Made by a program: the position numbers and the translations under genes | Shown: piece by piece, positions 17,195 to 26,500 of the stretch | Layout of the letters: each line of letters starts with the position of its first letter | Numbering within the stretch: position 1 is the first letter of the stretch | The notes under the pieces: model-generated | Databases searched by the model: none | The model's input: only the letters and a program-made list of their open reading frames with translations | What the model was told of the DNA's origin: nothing | Assembly (NCBI RefSeq): GCF_002002705.1 | Contig: NZ_MUNS01000041.1 | Span: forward strand, 62,001-126,000 | From: Polaromonas sp. C04 | Lineage (GTDB): Bacteria; Pseudomonadota; Gammaproteobacteria; Burkholderiales; Burkholderiaceae_C | Reading direction: 5' to 3' | DNA length: 64,000 nt

Positions 17195-17823
17195 CAAGGT
17201 TCAATTCGAGACGCACGGTGATGACCCTGCTGGTGGCATTGGGGGCGGCGGCGTCCTTAAGCGGCTGCTTCCCGCTGGTGGCGGCGGGCGCCGCGGGCGG
17301 CGCCCTGGTGGCCACCGACCGGCGCACCTCGGGCACCCAACTGGAGGATCAGGGCATCGAGATGCGCGCGGGCAAGGTGCTGCGCAACAGCCCGGTGGAG
17401 CCGGCGCACATCGATGTGACCAGCTACAACCGGCGCGTGCTGCTGACGGGTGAAGTGCCGAATGAGCAGGACAAGCAGCTGGCCGAACAACTGGTATCGC
17501 GCGTCGAGAACGTCCAGGCGATCGTGAACGAGCTGCAAGTGGGGGAAAACGCCTCGCTGACGCAACGCTCCTCCGACACGCTGATCACGGGCAGGGTCAA
17601 GGCCTCGTTCGTGGATGCCAGGGATTTGTACGCGAATGCCTTCAAGGTTGTCACCGAAAACGGCACGGTGTATCTGATGGGGCGGGTGACGCAGCGCGAG
17701 GCCGAGCGCGCCACGGACATTGCGCGCAGCATCAGCGGCGTGCGGCGCGTGGTGCGGATCTTCGATATCGTGGGCGAGGCAGACCTGCTCCAGCAGGAAG
17801 TGCCGCAGCAACCCGCGAAATAA
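17191..17823 (+). CDS. dolP: BON-domain outer-membrane lipoprotein, DolP-like
   Basis: 210 residues. A lipoprotein signal peptide ends in the lipobox LSGC (Cys near residue 27). Two BON domains follow (about 60-115 and 125-195): LRNSPVEPAHIDVTSYNRRVLLTGEVP ... VENVQAIVNEL and VKASFVDARDLYANAFKVVTENGTVYLMGRV ... SGVRRVVRIFD. DolP (YraP) binds anionic phospholipids and supports outer-membrane integrity in E. coli. The position directly after the SIS gene, with a 4-base overlap, matches the enterobacterial cluster. A hairpin-forming GC-rich repeat follows the stop. Confidence 0.9.
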   Translation: MTRFNSRRTVMTLLVALGAAASLSGCFPLVAAGAAGGALVATDRRTSGTQLEDQGIEMRAGKVLRNSPVEPAHIDVTSYNRRVLLTGEVPNEQDKQLAEQLVSRVENVQAIVNELQVGENASLTQRSSDTLITGRVKASFVDARDLYANAFKVVTENGTVYLMGRVTQREAERATDIARSISGVRRVVRIFDIVGEADLLQQEVPQQPAK

Positions 17824-17836
17824 GCCCGGATGGCAT

Positions 17837-17874
17837 GACCCCCAAAGGGACTTGGCCGCCTCGGGGCGGCCCTG
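17837..17874 (-). repeat. GC-rich repeat, copy 1, between convergent genes
   Basis: Read on the minus strand it contains GGGCCGCCCCGAG (17860-17872), 10 nt, then CCCTTTGGGGG (17839-17849). The same two blocks in the same order and spacing occur at 45962-46000. The plus strand also forms a 7-bp hairpin, GGCCGCC/GGCGGCC (17854-17871). It lies between the ends of the BON lipoprotein and dehydrogenase genes and could act as a two-way terminator, though no T-tract follows. Confidence 0.55.
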
Positions 17875-17881
17875 CAGAGGC

Positions 17882-18796
17882 TTAGCGCAAGCGCTTGATC
17901 AGGCTCGACGTGTCCCAGCGCTGGCCACCCAGCTGCTGGACGTCGGCATAAAACTGGTCGACCAGCGCCGTGACCGGCAGCTGGGCACCGTTGCGTCGCG
18001 CTTCGTCCAGCACCAGCCCCAGGTCCTTGCGCATCCAGTCGACCGCGAAGCCGAAGTCGAACTGGCCCGCGACCATGGTCTTGCCGCGGTTGTCCATTTG
18101 CCAGCTTTGCGCCGCGCCCTTGCCGATGACCTCCAGCACCTGGGCCATGTTCAGCCCGGCCTTGGCGCCAAAGGCGATGGCTTCGGCCAGGCCCTGCACC
18201 ATGCCGGCGATGCAGATCTGGTTCACCATTTTGGTGAGCTGGCCTGCGCCGCTCGCGCCCAGCAGCGTGAAGGCGCGCGCGAACGCCATGGCCACGGGGC
18301 GCACGGCCTCGAAGGCCGCGGCTTCTCCGCCGCACATCACGGTGAGCTGGCCGTTCTGGGCGCCTGCCTGGCCGCCGGACACGGGCGCATCGATGAACTG
18401 CAGTCCGAGGTTCTTGGCAGCCGCAAACAGCTCGCGCGCGACGTCGGCGGAGGCGGTGGTGTGATCGACAAAAATCGCCCCCGGGGCCATGCCGGCGAAC
18501 GCGCCCTCGGCGCCCAGTGTTACGGCGCGCAGGTCGTCGTCATTGCCGACGCAGCAGAACACGATGTCGGCGTCTGTCGCTGCCCCGCGTGGTGTTGGGG
18601 CATGTTTCAGGGCCGCAGCCCCCGCGAACTCTGTGCACCATGCTATTGATTTGGAAGTGGTCCGGTTGTACACCGTGACCTGGTGGCCGGCATGCGCCAG
18701 GTGGCCCGCCATGGGATAGCCCATGACACCGAGGCCGAGAAAGGCGACTTTGCGCGAGGGAGCCGCTTCGTAGGTTTTGGGGTTGATGCCGGGCAT
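17882..18796 (-). CDS. NAD(P)-dependent beta-hydroxyacid dehydrogenase (HIBADH family)
   Basis: 304 residues. The N-terminal Rossmann motif is FLGLGVMGYPMAGHLAHAGH; the substrate loop is DAPVSGGQAGAQNGQLTVMCGG; the catalytic lysine is in GQLTKMVNQICIAG. These define the 3-hydroxyisobutyrate/tartronate-semialdehyde reductase family, which oxidises or reduces short beta-hydroxy acids. Substrate cannot be told from sequence. Residues about 46-66 (SKSIAWCTEFAGAAALKHAP) are encoded by a copy of the dispersed palindromic element, placed just after the cofactor motif VTVYNRT. It lies 3 bases after pilU on the same strand. Confidence 0.9.
   Translation of the reverse strand: MPGINPKTYEAAPSRKVAFLGLGVMGYPMAGHLAHAGHQVTVYNRTTSKSIAWCTEFAGAAALKHAPTPRGAATDADIVFCCVGNDDDLRAVTLGAEGAFAGMAPGAIFVDHTTASADVARELFAAAKNLGLQFIDAPVSGGQAGAQNGQLTVMCGGEAAAFEAVRPVAMAFARAFTLLGASGAGQLTKMVNQICIAGMVQGLAEAIAFGAKAGLNMAQVLEVIGKGAAQSWQMDNRGKTMVAGQFDFGFAVDWMRKDLGLVLDEARRNGAQLPVTALVDQFYADVQQLGGQRWDTSSLIKRLR
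18601..18658 (-). repeat. Dispersed palindromic element, copy A (in the HIBADH-family gene)
   Basis: Minus-strand orientation, same sense as the host gene. It has TCAATAGC, exactly 20 nt, then GGGCT and GCGGCC. The left GCTAC box is replaced by TTCC. It is in frame and encodes residues about 46-66 of the dehydrogenase. Confidence 0.65.
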
Positions 18797-18799
18797 GGT

Positions 18800-19936
18800 T
18801 TAAACGATCGAGAGGTGTTCGGTGCCTGCGGACAGGTCCTGCGATTTGGCGCGCTGCGAGTTGAGCTTGATCTGCAGCCGCAAATCATTCAGCGAGTCCG
18901 CGTTGCGCAAGGCGTCCTCATAGGAAATCACGCCGTTTTCGTACGCATCGTAGAGCGCCTGGTCGAAGGTCTGCATCCCGAGGTTGCGGCTCTTTTTCAT
19001 GATCTCCTTGATCTCGCTGACCTCGCCCTTGAAGATCAGGTCGGAGATGAGCGGCGAATTCAGCATGATCTCGACGGCCGCCGAGCGGCCCTTGCCGCTT
19101 TGCTTGGGCACCAGTCGCTGCGACACCAGCGCGCGCAGGTTCAGCGACAGGTCCATCAGCAATTGCGAGCGCCGTTCTTCGGGGAAGAAGTTGATGATGC
19201 GCTCCAGCGCCTGATTCGCGCTGTTGGCGTGCAGCGTGGCCATGCACAGGTGGCCGGTCTCGGCAAACGCCATCGCGTGCTCCATGGTCTCCCTGTCGCG
19301 GATTTCGCCCATCAGGATCACGTCGGGCGCCTGGCGCAGCGTGTTCTTCAGGGCGGCCTCCCAGCTGTCGGTGTCGATCCCGACCTCGCGCTGGGTGATG
19401 ACGCAGTTCTTGTGCGCGTGCACAAATTCAATCGGATCTTCCACCGTGATGATGTGGCCGTAGGAGTTCTCGTTGCGCCAGTCGATCATGGCCGCCAGCG
19501 TGGTGGTCTTGCCCGAGCCGGTGGCGCCGACCAGGATGCACAGCCCGCGCTTGGACATCACCACGTCCTTGAGGACCTGCGGCATGCCCAGGCCATCGAG
19601 AGTGGGGACCGCGTTCGGAATGACGCGCAGCACCATGCCGACCATGCCCTGCTGCATGAAGGCGTTCACGCGAAAGCGGCCGATGCCGGCCGGCGCGATG
19701 GCGAAGTTGCACTCCTTGGTGCGCTCGAAATCCGCCACCTGCTTGTCGTTCATGATGGAGCGCGTCAGCGCCAGCGTGTGCGCCGCGTTGAGCGGCTGCG
19801 GCGAGACCTTGGTGACCTTGCCGTCCACCTTGATGGCGGGCGGAAACTCCCCCGTGATGAACAGGTCGCTGCCGTTGCGGCTGACCATCAGTTTGAGCAG
19901 GTCGTTGATGAACTTGCTGGCTTGATCGCGCTCCAT
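18800..19936 (-). CDS. pilU: Type IV pilus retraction ATPase PilU
   Basis: 378 residues of the PilT-like secretion ATPase family. Walker A is GATGSGKTTTLAAMIDWRN, the Asp box is IITVEDPIEFVHAHKN, and Walker B lies in PDVILMGEIRDRETMEHAMAFAETGH. The His box is LCMATLHANSANQALERI. The N-terminal FINDLLKLMVSRNGSDLFITG and the extended C-terminal tail are PilU-type rather than PilT-type. PilU assists PilT in retracting type IV pili (twitching, DNA uptake) at the inner membrane. It follows pilT by 19 bases; no other pilus genes are in the window. Confidence 0.94.
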   Translation of the reverse strand: MERDQASKFINDLLKLMVSRNGSDLFITGEFPPAIKVDGKVTKVSPQPLNAAHTLALTRSIMNDKQVADFERTKECNFAIAPAGIGRFRVNAFMQQGMVGMVLRVIPNAVPTLDGLGMPQVLKDVVMSKRGLCILVGATGSGKTTTLAAMIDWRNENSYGHIITVEDPIEFVHAHKNCVITQREVGIDTDSWEAALKNTLRQAPDVILMGEIRDRETMEHAMAFAETGHLCMATLHANSANQALERIINFFPEERRSQLLMDLSLNLRALVSQRLVPKQSGKGRSAAVEIMLNSPLISDLIFKGEVSEIKEIMKKSRNLGMQTFDQALYDAYENGVISYEDALRNADSLNDLRLQIKLNSQRAKSQDLSAGTEHLSIV

Positions 19937-19955
19937 CAGAGCACCTCCTGTTGTT

Positions 19956-20999
19956 CTAGCCGGGGAAATTGTCCGGGATTTTGGCCTTGCCGCGCGCCTC
20001 GGCCGGGCTGATCATGTTGCGCTTGACCAGGTCGGTGAGGTTCTGGTCCAGCGTCTGCATGCCCATGCTGTTACCGGTCTGGATGGTCGAGTACATCTGC
20101 GCCACCTTGGCCTCGCGGATCAGGTTGCGGATGGCGCTGGTGCCCAGCATGATCTCATGCGCCGCGACCCGGCCGCTGCCGTCCTTGGTCTTGCACAGCG
20201 TCTGCGAAATTACCGCCTGCAGCGACTCTGACAGCATGGAGCGCACCATCTCCTTTTCTTCGGCCGGAAACACGTCGATGATGCGGTCGATGGTCTTGGC
20301 GGCGCTCGAGGTGTGCAGCGTGCCGAACACCAGGTGGCCGGTTTCGGCCGCCGTCATGGCCAGCCGGATGGTTTCCAGGTCGCGCATTTCGCCCACCAGG
20401 ATGGCGTCCGGGTCCTCGCGCAGGGCCGACTTGAGCGCGGCGCTGAAGCTGAGCGTGTGCGGGCCGACCTCGCGCTGGTTGATCAGGCATTTCTTGGATT
20501 CGTGCACGAACTCGATCGGGTCTTCCACCGTCAGGATGTGGCCGTACTCGGTCTCGTTCAGGAAGTTGACCATGGCCGCCAGCGTGGTCGATTTGCCCGA
20601 ACCGGTCGGGCCGGTCACCAGCACCAGGCCGCGGGGTTTTAACGCCAGTTCGCCAAAAATCTTTGGCGCACCGAGCTGCTCCAGCGTCAGGATCTTGGAT
20701 GGGATGGTGCGGAACACCGCGCCGGCGCCGCGGTTCTGGTTGAAGGCGTTGACCCGAAAGCGCGCCAGGCCGTCGATCTCGAACGAGAAGTCGATCTCCA
20801 TGAACTCTTCGTAGTTCTTGCGCTGGGAGTCGTTCATGATGTCGTACACCATGCCGTGCACCTGCTTGTGGTCCAGCGCATCGACGTTGATGCGCCGTAC
20901 GTCGCCGTTCACGCGGATCATCGGCGGCAGGCCGGCGGACAGATGCAGATCGGAAGCTTTGTTTTTAACGCTGAAAGCAAGCAGTTGGGTGATATCCAC
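19956..20999 (-). CDS. pilT: Type IV pilus retraction ATPase PilT
   Basis: 347 residues from GTG at 20999 (MDITQLLAFSVKNKASDLHL), the canonical PilT beginning, with GGGAG five bases upstream. Walker A is GPTGSGKSTTLAAMVNFLN, the Asp box LTVEDPIEFVHESK, Walker B DAILVGEMRDLETIRLAMTAAETGH, the His box FGTLHTSSAAKTIDRI. The C-terminal AIRNLIREAKVAQMYSTIQTG is the conserved AIRNLIRE motif needed for retraction. PilT is a hexameric ATPase that pulls pilin back into the inner membrane. It is divergent from yggS, 34 bases apart. Confidence 0.96.
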   Translation of the reverse strand: MDITQLLAFSVKNKASDLHLSAGLPPMIRVNGDVRRINVDALDHKQVHGMVYDIMNDSQRKNYEEFMEIDFSFEIDGLARFRVNAFNQNRGAGAVFRTIPSKILTLEQLGAPKIFGELALKPRGLVLVTGPTGSGKSTTLAAMVNFLNETEYGHILTVEDPIEFVHESKKCLINQREVGPHTLSFSAALKSALREDPDAILVGEMRDLETIRLAMTAAETGHLVFGTLHTSSAAKTIDRIIDVFPAEEKEMVRSMLSESLQAVISQTLCKTKDGSGRVAAHEIMLGTSAIRNLIREAKVAQMYSTIQTGNSMGMQTLDQNLTDLVKRNMISPAEARGKAKIPDNFPG

Positions 21000-21033
21000 A
21001 GCTCTCCCGGTGGTTTGATATTCTTGAAGGATT

Positions 21034-21813
21034 ATGACCATGATTGGCGACAACCTCCAGAGGGTCCGCGCACGCATTGCGGCGGCCTGTCGGGCTGCCG
21101 GGCGCGACGCGGGGACGGTCACGCTGCTGGCCGTGTCCAAGACCTGGGGCGTTGAGGCGGTGCGCGAGGCCTTTGCGGCGGGGCAGATCGCCTTTGGTGA
21201 AAACTATCTGCAGGAGGCCGTGGACAAGATTTTGGCGATCCGCCAATGGGAAGCCGAAAGCCTGCGGCTGTCGGCTTCTCGCCATTCCTGCGGGTTCCGA
21301 TCCCCGCAAGCGGGGCCCCTCTCCAGCCCTACGGAATGGCACTGCATCGGCCCGATCCAGAGCAACAAGACCCGGCTCGTCGCCGAGCACTTCGACTGGG
21401 CTCACACCATCGACCGGCTCAAGATTGCGCAGCGTTTGAGTGAACAGCGACCTTCGGAGCTGGAGCCGCTGCAGGTATGCATCCAGGTGAATATCGACGG
21501 GGGGCCGACGAAGTCGGGCGTGGCGCCGCAAGCTGCGCTGGCATTGGTGCGCGAAGTGGCGAAATTGCCACATCTGCAGGTGCGCGGGCTCATGACCATC
21601 CCCGAACCCGCCCCCGATTTTGCGGCGCAAGTGGCGGTGCACGCCAGGGCCAGGGCCTTGTTCGAGCAAATTGCGGCGATGGTCGGGCCGGAGCTCGATC
21701 ACTTCGATACGCTGTCGATGGGCATGACGGCGGACCTGGAGGCCGCCATCCAGGCCGGCAGCACGATGGTGCGCGTCGGCACCGCGATTTTTGGGAGTCG
21801 CCCCAGGCCGTAG
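21034..21813 (+). CDS. yggS: PLP homeostasis protein YggS, with an in-frame insertion
   Basis: 259 residues versus about 230-235 typical. The PLP lysine is in LLAVSKTW; FGENYLQEAVDKI, WHCIGPIQSNKTRLVAEHFDWAHTID, LMTIPEP, LSMGMTADLEAAI and GSTMVRVGTAIFG are all present. YggS binds pyridoxal phosphate and buffers vitamin B6 and amino-acid pools, with no known catalytic activity. Between VDKI and WHCIGP there are 35 residues instead of the dozen or so seen in E. coli YggS. That segment (about residues 70-101) is encoded by DNA rich in inverted repeats and looks like a recent insertion. The position beside pilT is common in proteobacteria. Confidence 0.94.
   Translation: MTMIGDNLQRVRARIAAACRAAGRDAGTVTLLAVSKTWGVEAVREAFAAGQIAFGENYLQEAVDKILAIRQWEAESLRLSASRHSCGFRSPQAGPLSSPTEWHCIGPIQSNKTRLVAEHFDWAHTIDRLKIAQRLSEQRPSELEPLQVCIQVNIDGGPTKSGVAPQAALALVREVAKLPHLQVRGLMTIPEPAPDFAAQVAVHARARALFEQIAAMVGPELDHFDTLSMGMTADLEAAIQAGSTMVRVGTAIFGSRPRP
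21246..21340 (+). repeat. Structured in-frame insertion in yggS
   Basis: Two back-to-back hairpins. The first is AAGCCGA (21251-21257)/TCGGCTT (21271-21277), with AGCC/GGCT nested inside. The second is GCCATTCC (21281-21288)/GGAATGGC (21333-21340), enclosing CCCCGC-AA-GCGGGG (21302-21315). It adds roughly 20-25 residues relative to family members, is free of stop codons and keeps the frame. Confidence 0.65.
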
Positions 21814-21827
21814 GCGAGCACCGGGAC

Positions 21828-22796
21828 TCAGCGCTGCCAGCCTGGCAGCCAGCCCAGCATGTGGCCGAAGATGCGCTGCGCCGACAGTCCCGTGGACACG
21901 GCGTGTGTGGCCTGACTGATCGCCAGGCCCGCGAGCGCGCGCGTCAGCGTGGGCTCCGGCAGTTTGCATTTGCTGCGCAACTGCGCCACCGTGAGCGGGG
22001 TTTGGTCCAGCTCGCCCAGAATCATCTGGCTTTGCTCGTCGAGGTCGGCCATGGGGATCGGCAACGGGCTGGCGCGCATCAGCCGCGATTTGAGGAGCGC
22101 GGGCGGCAACAGCCGCGGCAGGGCCTCTTCGTTGCAGCGCCGGGCCAGCTCCCACAGCACGGAGGCCATGGGAAGGGTCTCGAACTCGGGTGAATGCGCC
22201 ACGGGGCGTGCCGGCAGGACCTGCAGGGCGACGCGTTCGATCTGGATCGCGGTGGCCGAGCGGCGCAGGTGCACCCGTCCGCTGGCCGGGTCGATCATCG
22301 CCATGACCTGGCCATGGCTGAGCAGGTGCAGCCGGCTGGTGGCCCAGGTGTCGCGGTTCAGCCACGCCGCGCGCGCCAGTGCATAGCGAATGCGCTGGCG
22401 CGAGAGCTGGGCCGCCGCAAAGCGCAGCCCGGCATTGAGCTCGCCAATGGACTCCGCATCTTTCGAGTTCCAGGCCAGGTGGTTGTTTTCGCAGCCGCCG
22501 ACCAGGCACACCGGGCGCCCCTGGTAGCGCCCGCGCTCGTCCACCACGACGCGAGGCGGATAACGGTCGATGCTCCAGGGCGGGATGGAGTCGGTGCCGT
22601 CTTCGGGCAAATCGACCGAGCGCAGATGCGCCACATACACATCCGGCGCGCTGTCGGGCGGCGGCCGCTGCCATTGCACGGTGCTGTTGTTGCGGCCGGC
22701 CAACGCCAGGATGGCATTCGCCTCGACCGGCGACAGTCCCACGGGCTCAAGATAAGCCAGTGGAGTGGTTGCCAGGTCGGTACGAGGAGATGCCAT
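21828..22796 (-). CDS. Hypothetical protein with a possible C-terminal winged-helix segment
   Basis: 322 residues from MASPRTDLATTPLAYLEPVG. I do not recognise the family. The protein is soluble and basic. SIPPWSIDRYPPRVVVDERGRYQGRPVCLVGGCENNHLAWNSKD in the first third looks like a compact beta-rich unit. Residues about 235-300 (DEQSQMILGELDQTPLTVAQLRSKCKLPEPTLTRALAGLAI) have the rhythm of a winged helix-turn-helix. The start is uncertain because no strong ribosome site precedes 22796 and the frame is open for 45 more codons. It converges with yggS and lies downstream of the Lrp-type gene. Confidence 0.65.
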   Translation of the reverse strand: MASPRTDLATTPLAYLEPVGLSPVEANAILALAGRNNSTVQWQRPPPDSAPDVYVAHLRSVDLPEDGTDSIPPWSIDRYPPRVVVDERGRYQGRPVCLVGGCENNHLAWNSKDAESIGELNAGLRFAAAQLSRQRIRYALARAAWLNRDTWATSRLHLLSHGQVMAMIDPASGRVHLRRSATAIQIERVALQVLPARPVAHSPEFETLPMASVLWELARRCNEEALPRLLPPALLKSRLMRASPLPIPMADLDEQSQMILGELDQTPLTVAQLRSKCKLPEPTLTRALAGLAISQATHAVSTGLSAQRIFGHMLGWLPGWQR

Positions 22797-22938
22797 GAGC
22801 CGTTTGTTGATTAAACACCTGCACTTTACGCAAGTTGCCGTCATTCTGGCGAGAAAAAAGAGAAAAGAGGCGGGTTTGCGGCAATAGTACACAGCCTTTG
22901 TGAGGGCAAGCGTGACACGCGTGCGACGCACAAAGGCT

Positions 22939-23421
22939 TCAATGCGCCGGCAGTGGCAGGCGCGTGGTGTTCTTCACCTCTTCCATCACCGCGTAGGTGC
23001 GGGTCTCGCGCACACCGGGCAGCTGCCACAGCACGGTGCCGGCAAAGTCGCGGTAGGCCGCCATGTCGGCCATGCGGGTCTTGAGCAGGTAGTCGAAGCC
23101 GCCTGCCACCATATGGCATTCCATGATGGCTTCGTGCACCTGCACCGCGGCCTTGAAGGCCTCGAACACGTTGGGCGTGGTGCGGTCCAGCAGCACCTCG
23201 ATGAACACCATCATGCCGCGCCCGAGCTTGAGCGGATTGAGGCGAGCCTCGTAGCCCAGCAGGTAACCGTCGCGCGTGAGCCGCTGTACGCGCGCCAGCA
23301 CCGCGGTGGGGGACAGCGCCACGGCCTCGGCCAGCTTCAGGTTGGAGGTGCGGCCGTCGTCCTGCAGCACCTTGAGGATCTTCAGGTCGATGCGGTCGAG
23401 GTCGGGGGTGGTCTCGCTCAT
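22939..23421 (-). CDS. putR: Lrp/AsnC-family regulator, probable proline-responsive PutR
   Basis: 160 residues. The N-terminal helix-turn-helix is DRIDLKILKVLQDDGRTSNLKLAEAVALSPTAVLARVQRL (residues 9-50) and the RAM domain follows, including HMVAGGFDYLLKTRMADMAAY. It is divergent from putA with a 97-base shared control region. Lrp-family activators of putA (PutR, BkdR-like) are found in exactly this arrangement in other proteobacteria and respond to proline. The naming rests on that arrangement, not on any diagnostic residue. Confidence 0.85.
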   Translation of the reverse strand: MSETTPDLDRIDLKILKVLQDDGRTSNLKLAEAVALSPTAVLARVQRLTRDGYLLGYEARLNPLKLGRGMMVFIEVLLDRTTPNVFEAFKAAVQVHEAIMECHMVAGGFDYLLKTRMADMAAYRDFAGTVLWQLPGVRETRTYAVMEEVKNTTRLPLPAH

Positions 23422-23518
23422 GGATAGTGAATTATCCAGTCAATTCGAGAAATTCAGTCAAAAATTCAATGTTGATTGATTCAACATGGCGGTATTCACC
23501 AAAGTACCGGAGCCCACC
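23422..23518. promoter_or_regulatory. Shared control region of putR-like gene and putA
   Basis: An AT-rich 97-base gap between divergent start codons. It contains GTTGA-TTGAT-TCAAC (23471-23485), a perfect inverted repeat with 5-bp arms, and several ATTCA/TGAAT half-sites on both strands. Such multiple degenerate sites suit an Lrp-type octamer controlling both genes. Confidence 0.5.
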
Positions 23519-26500
23519 ATGCGCCTGCCTTTTCCCTACCGGCCCGAAGACCAGATCGTGACCCAGCGCCTGCAGTCACTGCAAGGCGCGCTCGACTGGG
23601 CCGCCGCTGCCCAGGCCGCCCGGCCCTGGGTGCAGGCCGTGCGGCGCCATCCGCCACCGTTCTGGGCCATGGAAAGCCTGCTCAAGGAATATCCGATCTC
23701 CAGTGCCGAGGGGCTGGCGCTGATGCGCCTGGCCGAAGCCCTGCTGCGCGTGCCCGACGCCGAGACCGCGATTGAACTCACCGCCGATCAGCTGGGCCGC
23801 GCCGACTTTGACCACGCGGGCGACAAGGCGCTGGCGCGGCTGTCGTCCGCGGCGATCGCGCTGTCCAAGAAGTTCCTGCCGACAGCGACGAATTCAGGAC
23901 AGGCGGATGAGCAGCAGCCGGGTCTGTTCGCCAGGCTGGGCGCGCGTTCGGTTGTGGCCGCCACGCTGCGCGCCGTGCAACTGCTGGGCCGCCAGTTCGT
24001 GCTCGGCCAGACCATCGGCGAGGCGATGCAGGAGGCCGCCGCGGCCCGGCGCAGGAGCGCCGGCCTGTGCTTCAGCTACGACATGCTGGGAGAGGGCGCG
24101 CGCACCGACGCGGATGCGCTGCATTATCTGGACAGTTATACGAATGCTATTGAAAAAATAGCGACTCATGCAGACCCTGCATCGGCTTGCGAGCGAAATG
24201 ATGGAATCTCCATCAAGCTCAGCGCGCTGCACCCGCGCTACGAAGACGCACAGAAGGCGCGCGTCATGATGGAGCTGGTGCCGCGCGTGTGGGGCCTGTG
24301 CGAGCTGGCCGCCACGGCCAACCTGAACCTCACGATCGATGCCGAGGAGGTGGACCGGCTGGAGCTGTCGCTCGATGTGTTCGAGGCGCTGGCGGCTAGA
24401 GTGGCCCAGCACTTCCCGCAGTGGCGGGGCTTTGGCCTGGCCATGCAGGCCTACCAGACGCGCGCGCTCGAACTCATAGCGCACATCACGGCACTGGCGC
24501 GCAAATACCGGCTGCGCCTGATGTGCCGCCTGGTCAAGGGTGCCTACTGGGATGCCGAGATCAAGCGCGCGCAGGAGCTGGGCCTGCCGCATTACCCGGT
24601 GTTCACGCACAAGCACCACACGGACGTGAGCTACCTGGCGTGCGCGCGCGCGCTGCTGGCCGCGCCCGACGCGATCTACCCGCAGTTCGCCACGCACAAC
24701 GCGGGGACCATCGCGGCGATTTTGCAGATGGCCGAAACAACGGGAGGCGCATTTGAATTGCAGCGGCTGCACGGCATGGGCGAGGGCGTGTACCGCGAGG
24801 TGATGAAGGCTCCCCCAGCGGGGGAAGGAGCGATACCGGTGCGTGTGTATGCCCCGGTCGGCCGGCACAAGGACCTGCTCGCCTACCTGGTGCGCCGGCT
24901 GCTGGAAAACGGGGCCAATTCCTCATTCGTGCACCAGCTCGCCGACGAGTCGGTGGGCATGGACGAGCTGCTGATCTCGCCGCTGCGGCTGGCGCCCGAG
25001 TCGTCACTGCCTTTGCCTGCGGATCTGTACGGCGCCGCGCGCAAAAACAGCGCCGGGCTGGACCTCACCGTGGAGCCCATGCGTGCGCCGCTGCTCGCTG
25101 CATATGCCGCCACCGCGCTGGCCACCGTGCCCGAGTTTGATGTCAAAACAACCTCTAGCGCTTATCAGGCAAGTGCTGTCAGCTATCAAAAATGGAGCAA
25201 AACACCGGTTCACGAGCGCAGCGCCATCCTGCGCCGCGCCGCCGACGCGCTGGAGGCGGAACTGCCGCGCTTTTGCGCGCTGATGGTGAAGGAGGCCTTC
25301 AAGACCTGGGGCGACAGCGTGGCCGAGGTGCGCGAGGCGGCGGACTTTCTGCGCTACTACGCGGGCGAGGCCGAGCGCATCATGGCGCCGGTGGCCCTGC
25401 CGGGGCCGACGGGAGAAAGCAACGAGCTGCGTCTCACCGCGCGGGGCGTCTGGGTCTGCATCAGCCCGTGGAACTTCCCGCTCGCCATCTTCACGGGCCA
25501 GGTCGCCGCGGCGCTGGCCACCGGCAACACCGTGCTGGCGAAACCGGCCGAGCAGACGCCTGCTGTGGCCCTCGAGGCGGTGCGGCTCTTGCACCGCGCA
25601 GGCGTGCCCGAGGGCGCGCTGCAACTGGCGCACGGTCCCGGCGACACGGTGGGTGCGGCGCTGGTGGCGCAGCCCGGCATCGCCGGCGTGGTGTTCACCG
25701 GCTCGACCGAGGTGGCCAGGATCATCAACCGCGCGCTGGCCGCGAAGGACGGCCCCATCGTCCCGTTGATTGCCGAGACCGGCGGCATCAACGCCATGCT
25801 GGTGGACAGCACCGCACTGCCCGAGCAGGTGGCCGACGCGGTGCTGCAGTCGTCGTTTCGCAGCGCGGGCCAGCGTTGCTCGGCGCTGCGCCTGCTCTGT
25901 GTGCACGAGGGCATCGCTGATGGCGTGATCGGGATGATCCGCGGTGCCGCCCAAGAACTGGTGGCGGGCGATCCGGCCGATCTGGCCACCGATCTCGGCC
26001 CGGTGATCGACCGCCAGGCGTGGAGCGCTATCCGGCGCCATCTCGAACGCCTGGGTTCAACATCAAAACCGGTCACAGCCATTGAGGACTCTACGCAATC
26101 AGCTACAAACCCAATAGCAAACCTGATTCCACCGAGTGCCTTCGAGGTGGCGGCGGTGGCCGACGTGCAGCAGGAAATCTTCGGCCCCGTGCTGCACATC
26201 GTGCGCTGGCGCGGCGACCCGCAAGCGGTGATCGACCAGATCAATGCGCTCGGCTACGGCCTCACGCTGGGCATCCAGACGCGAATCGACTCGCGTGCAC
26301 AGGCGCTGGCCGCGCGCGCCCGCGTCGGCAACGTCTACATCAACCGCAACATGATCGGCGCCGTGGTCGGGGTGCAGCCGTTCGGCGGCGAGGGACTCTC
26401 GGGCACCGGCCCGAAGGCCGGCGGGCCGCACTACCTGGCCCGCTTTTGCGCGGAACAGACCGTCACCGTGAACACCACGGCGGCGGGCGGCAACGTGCAG

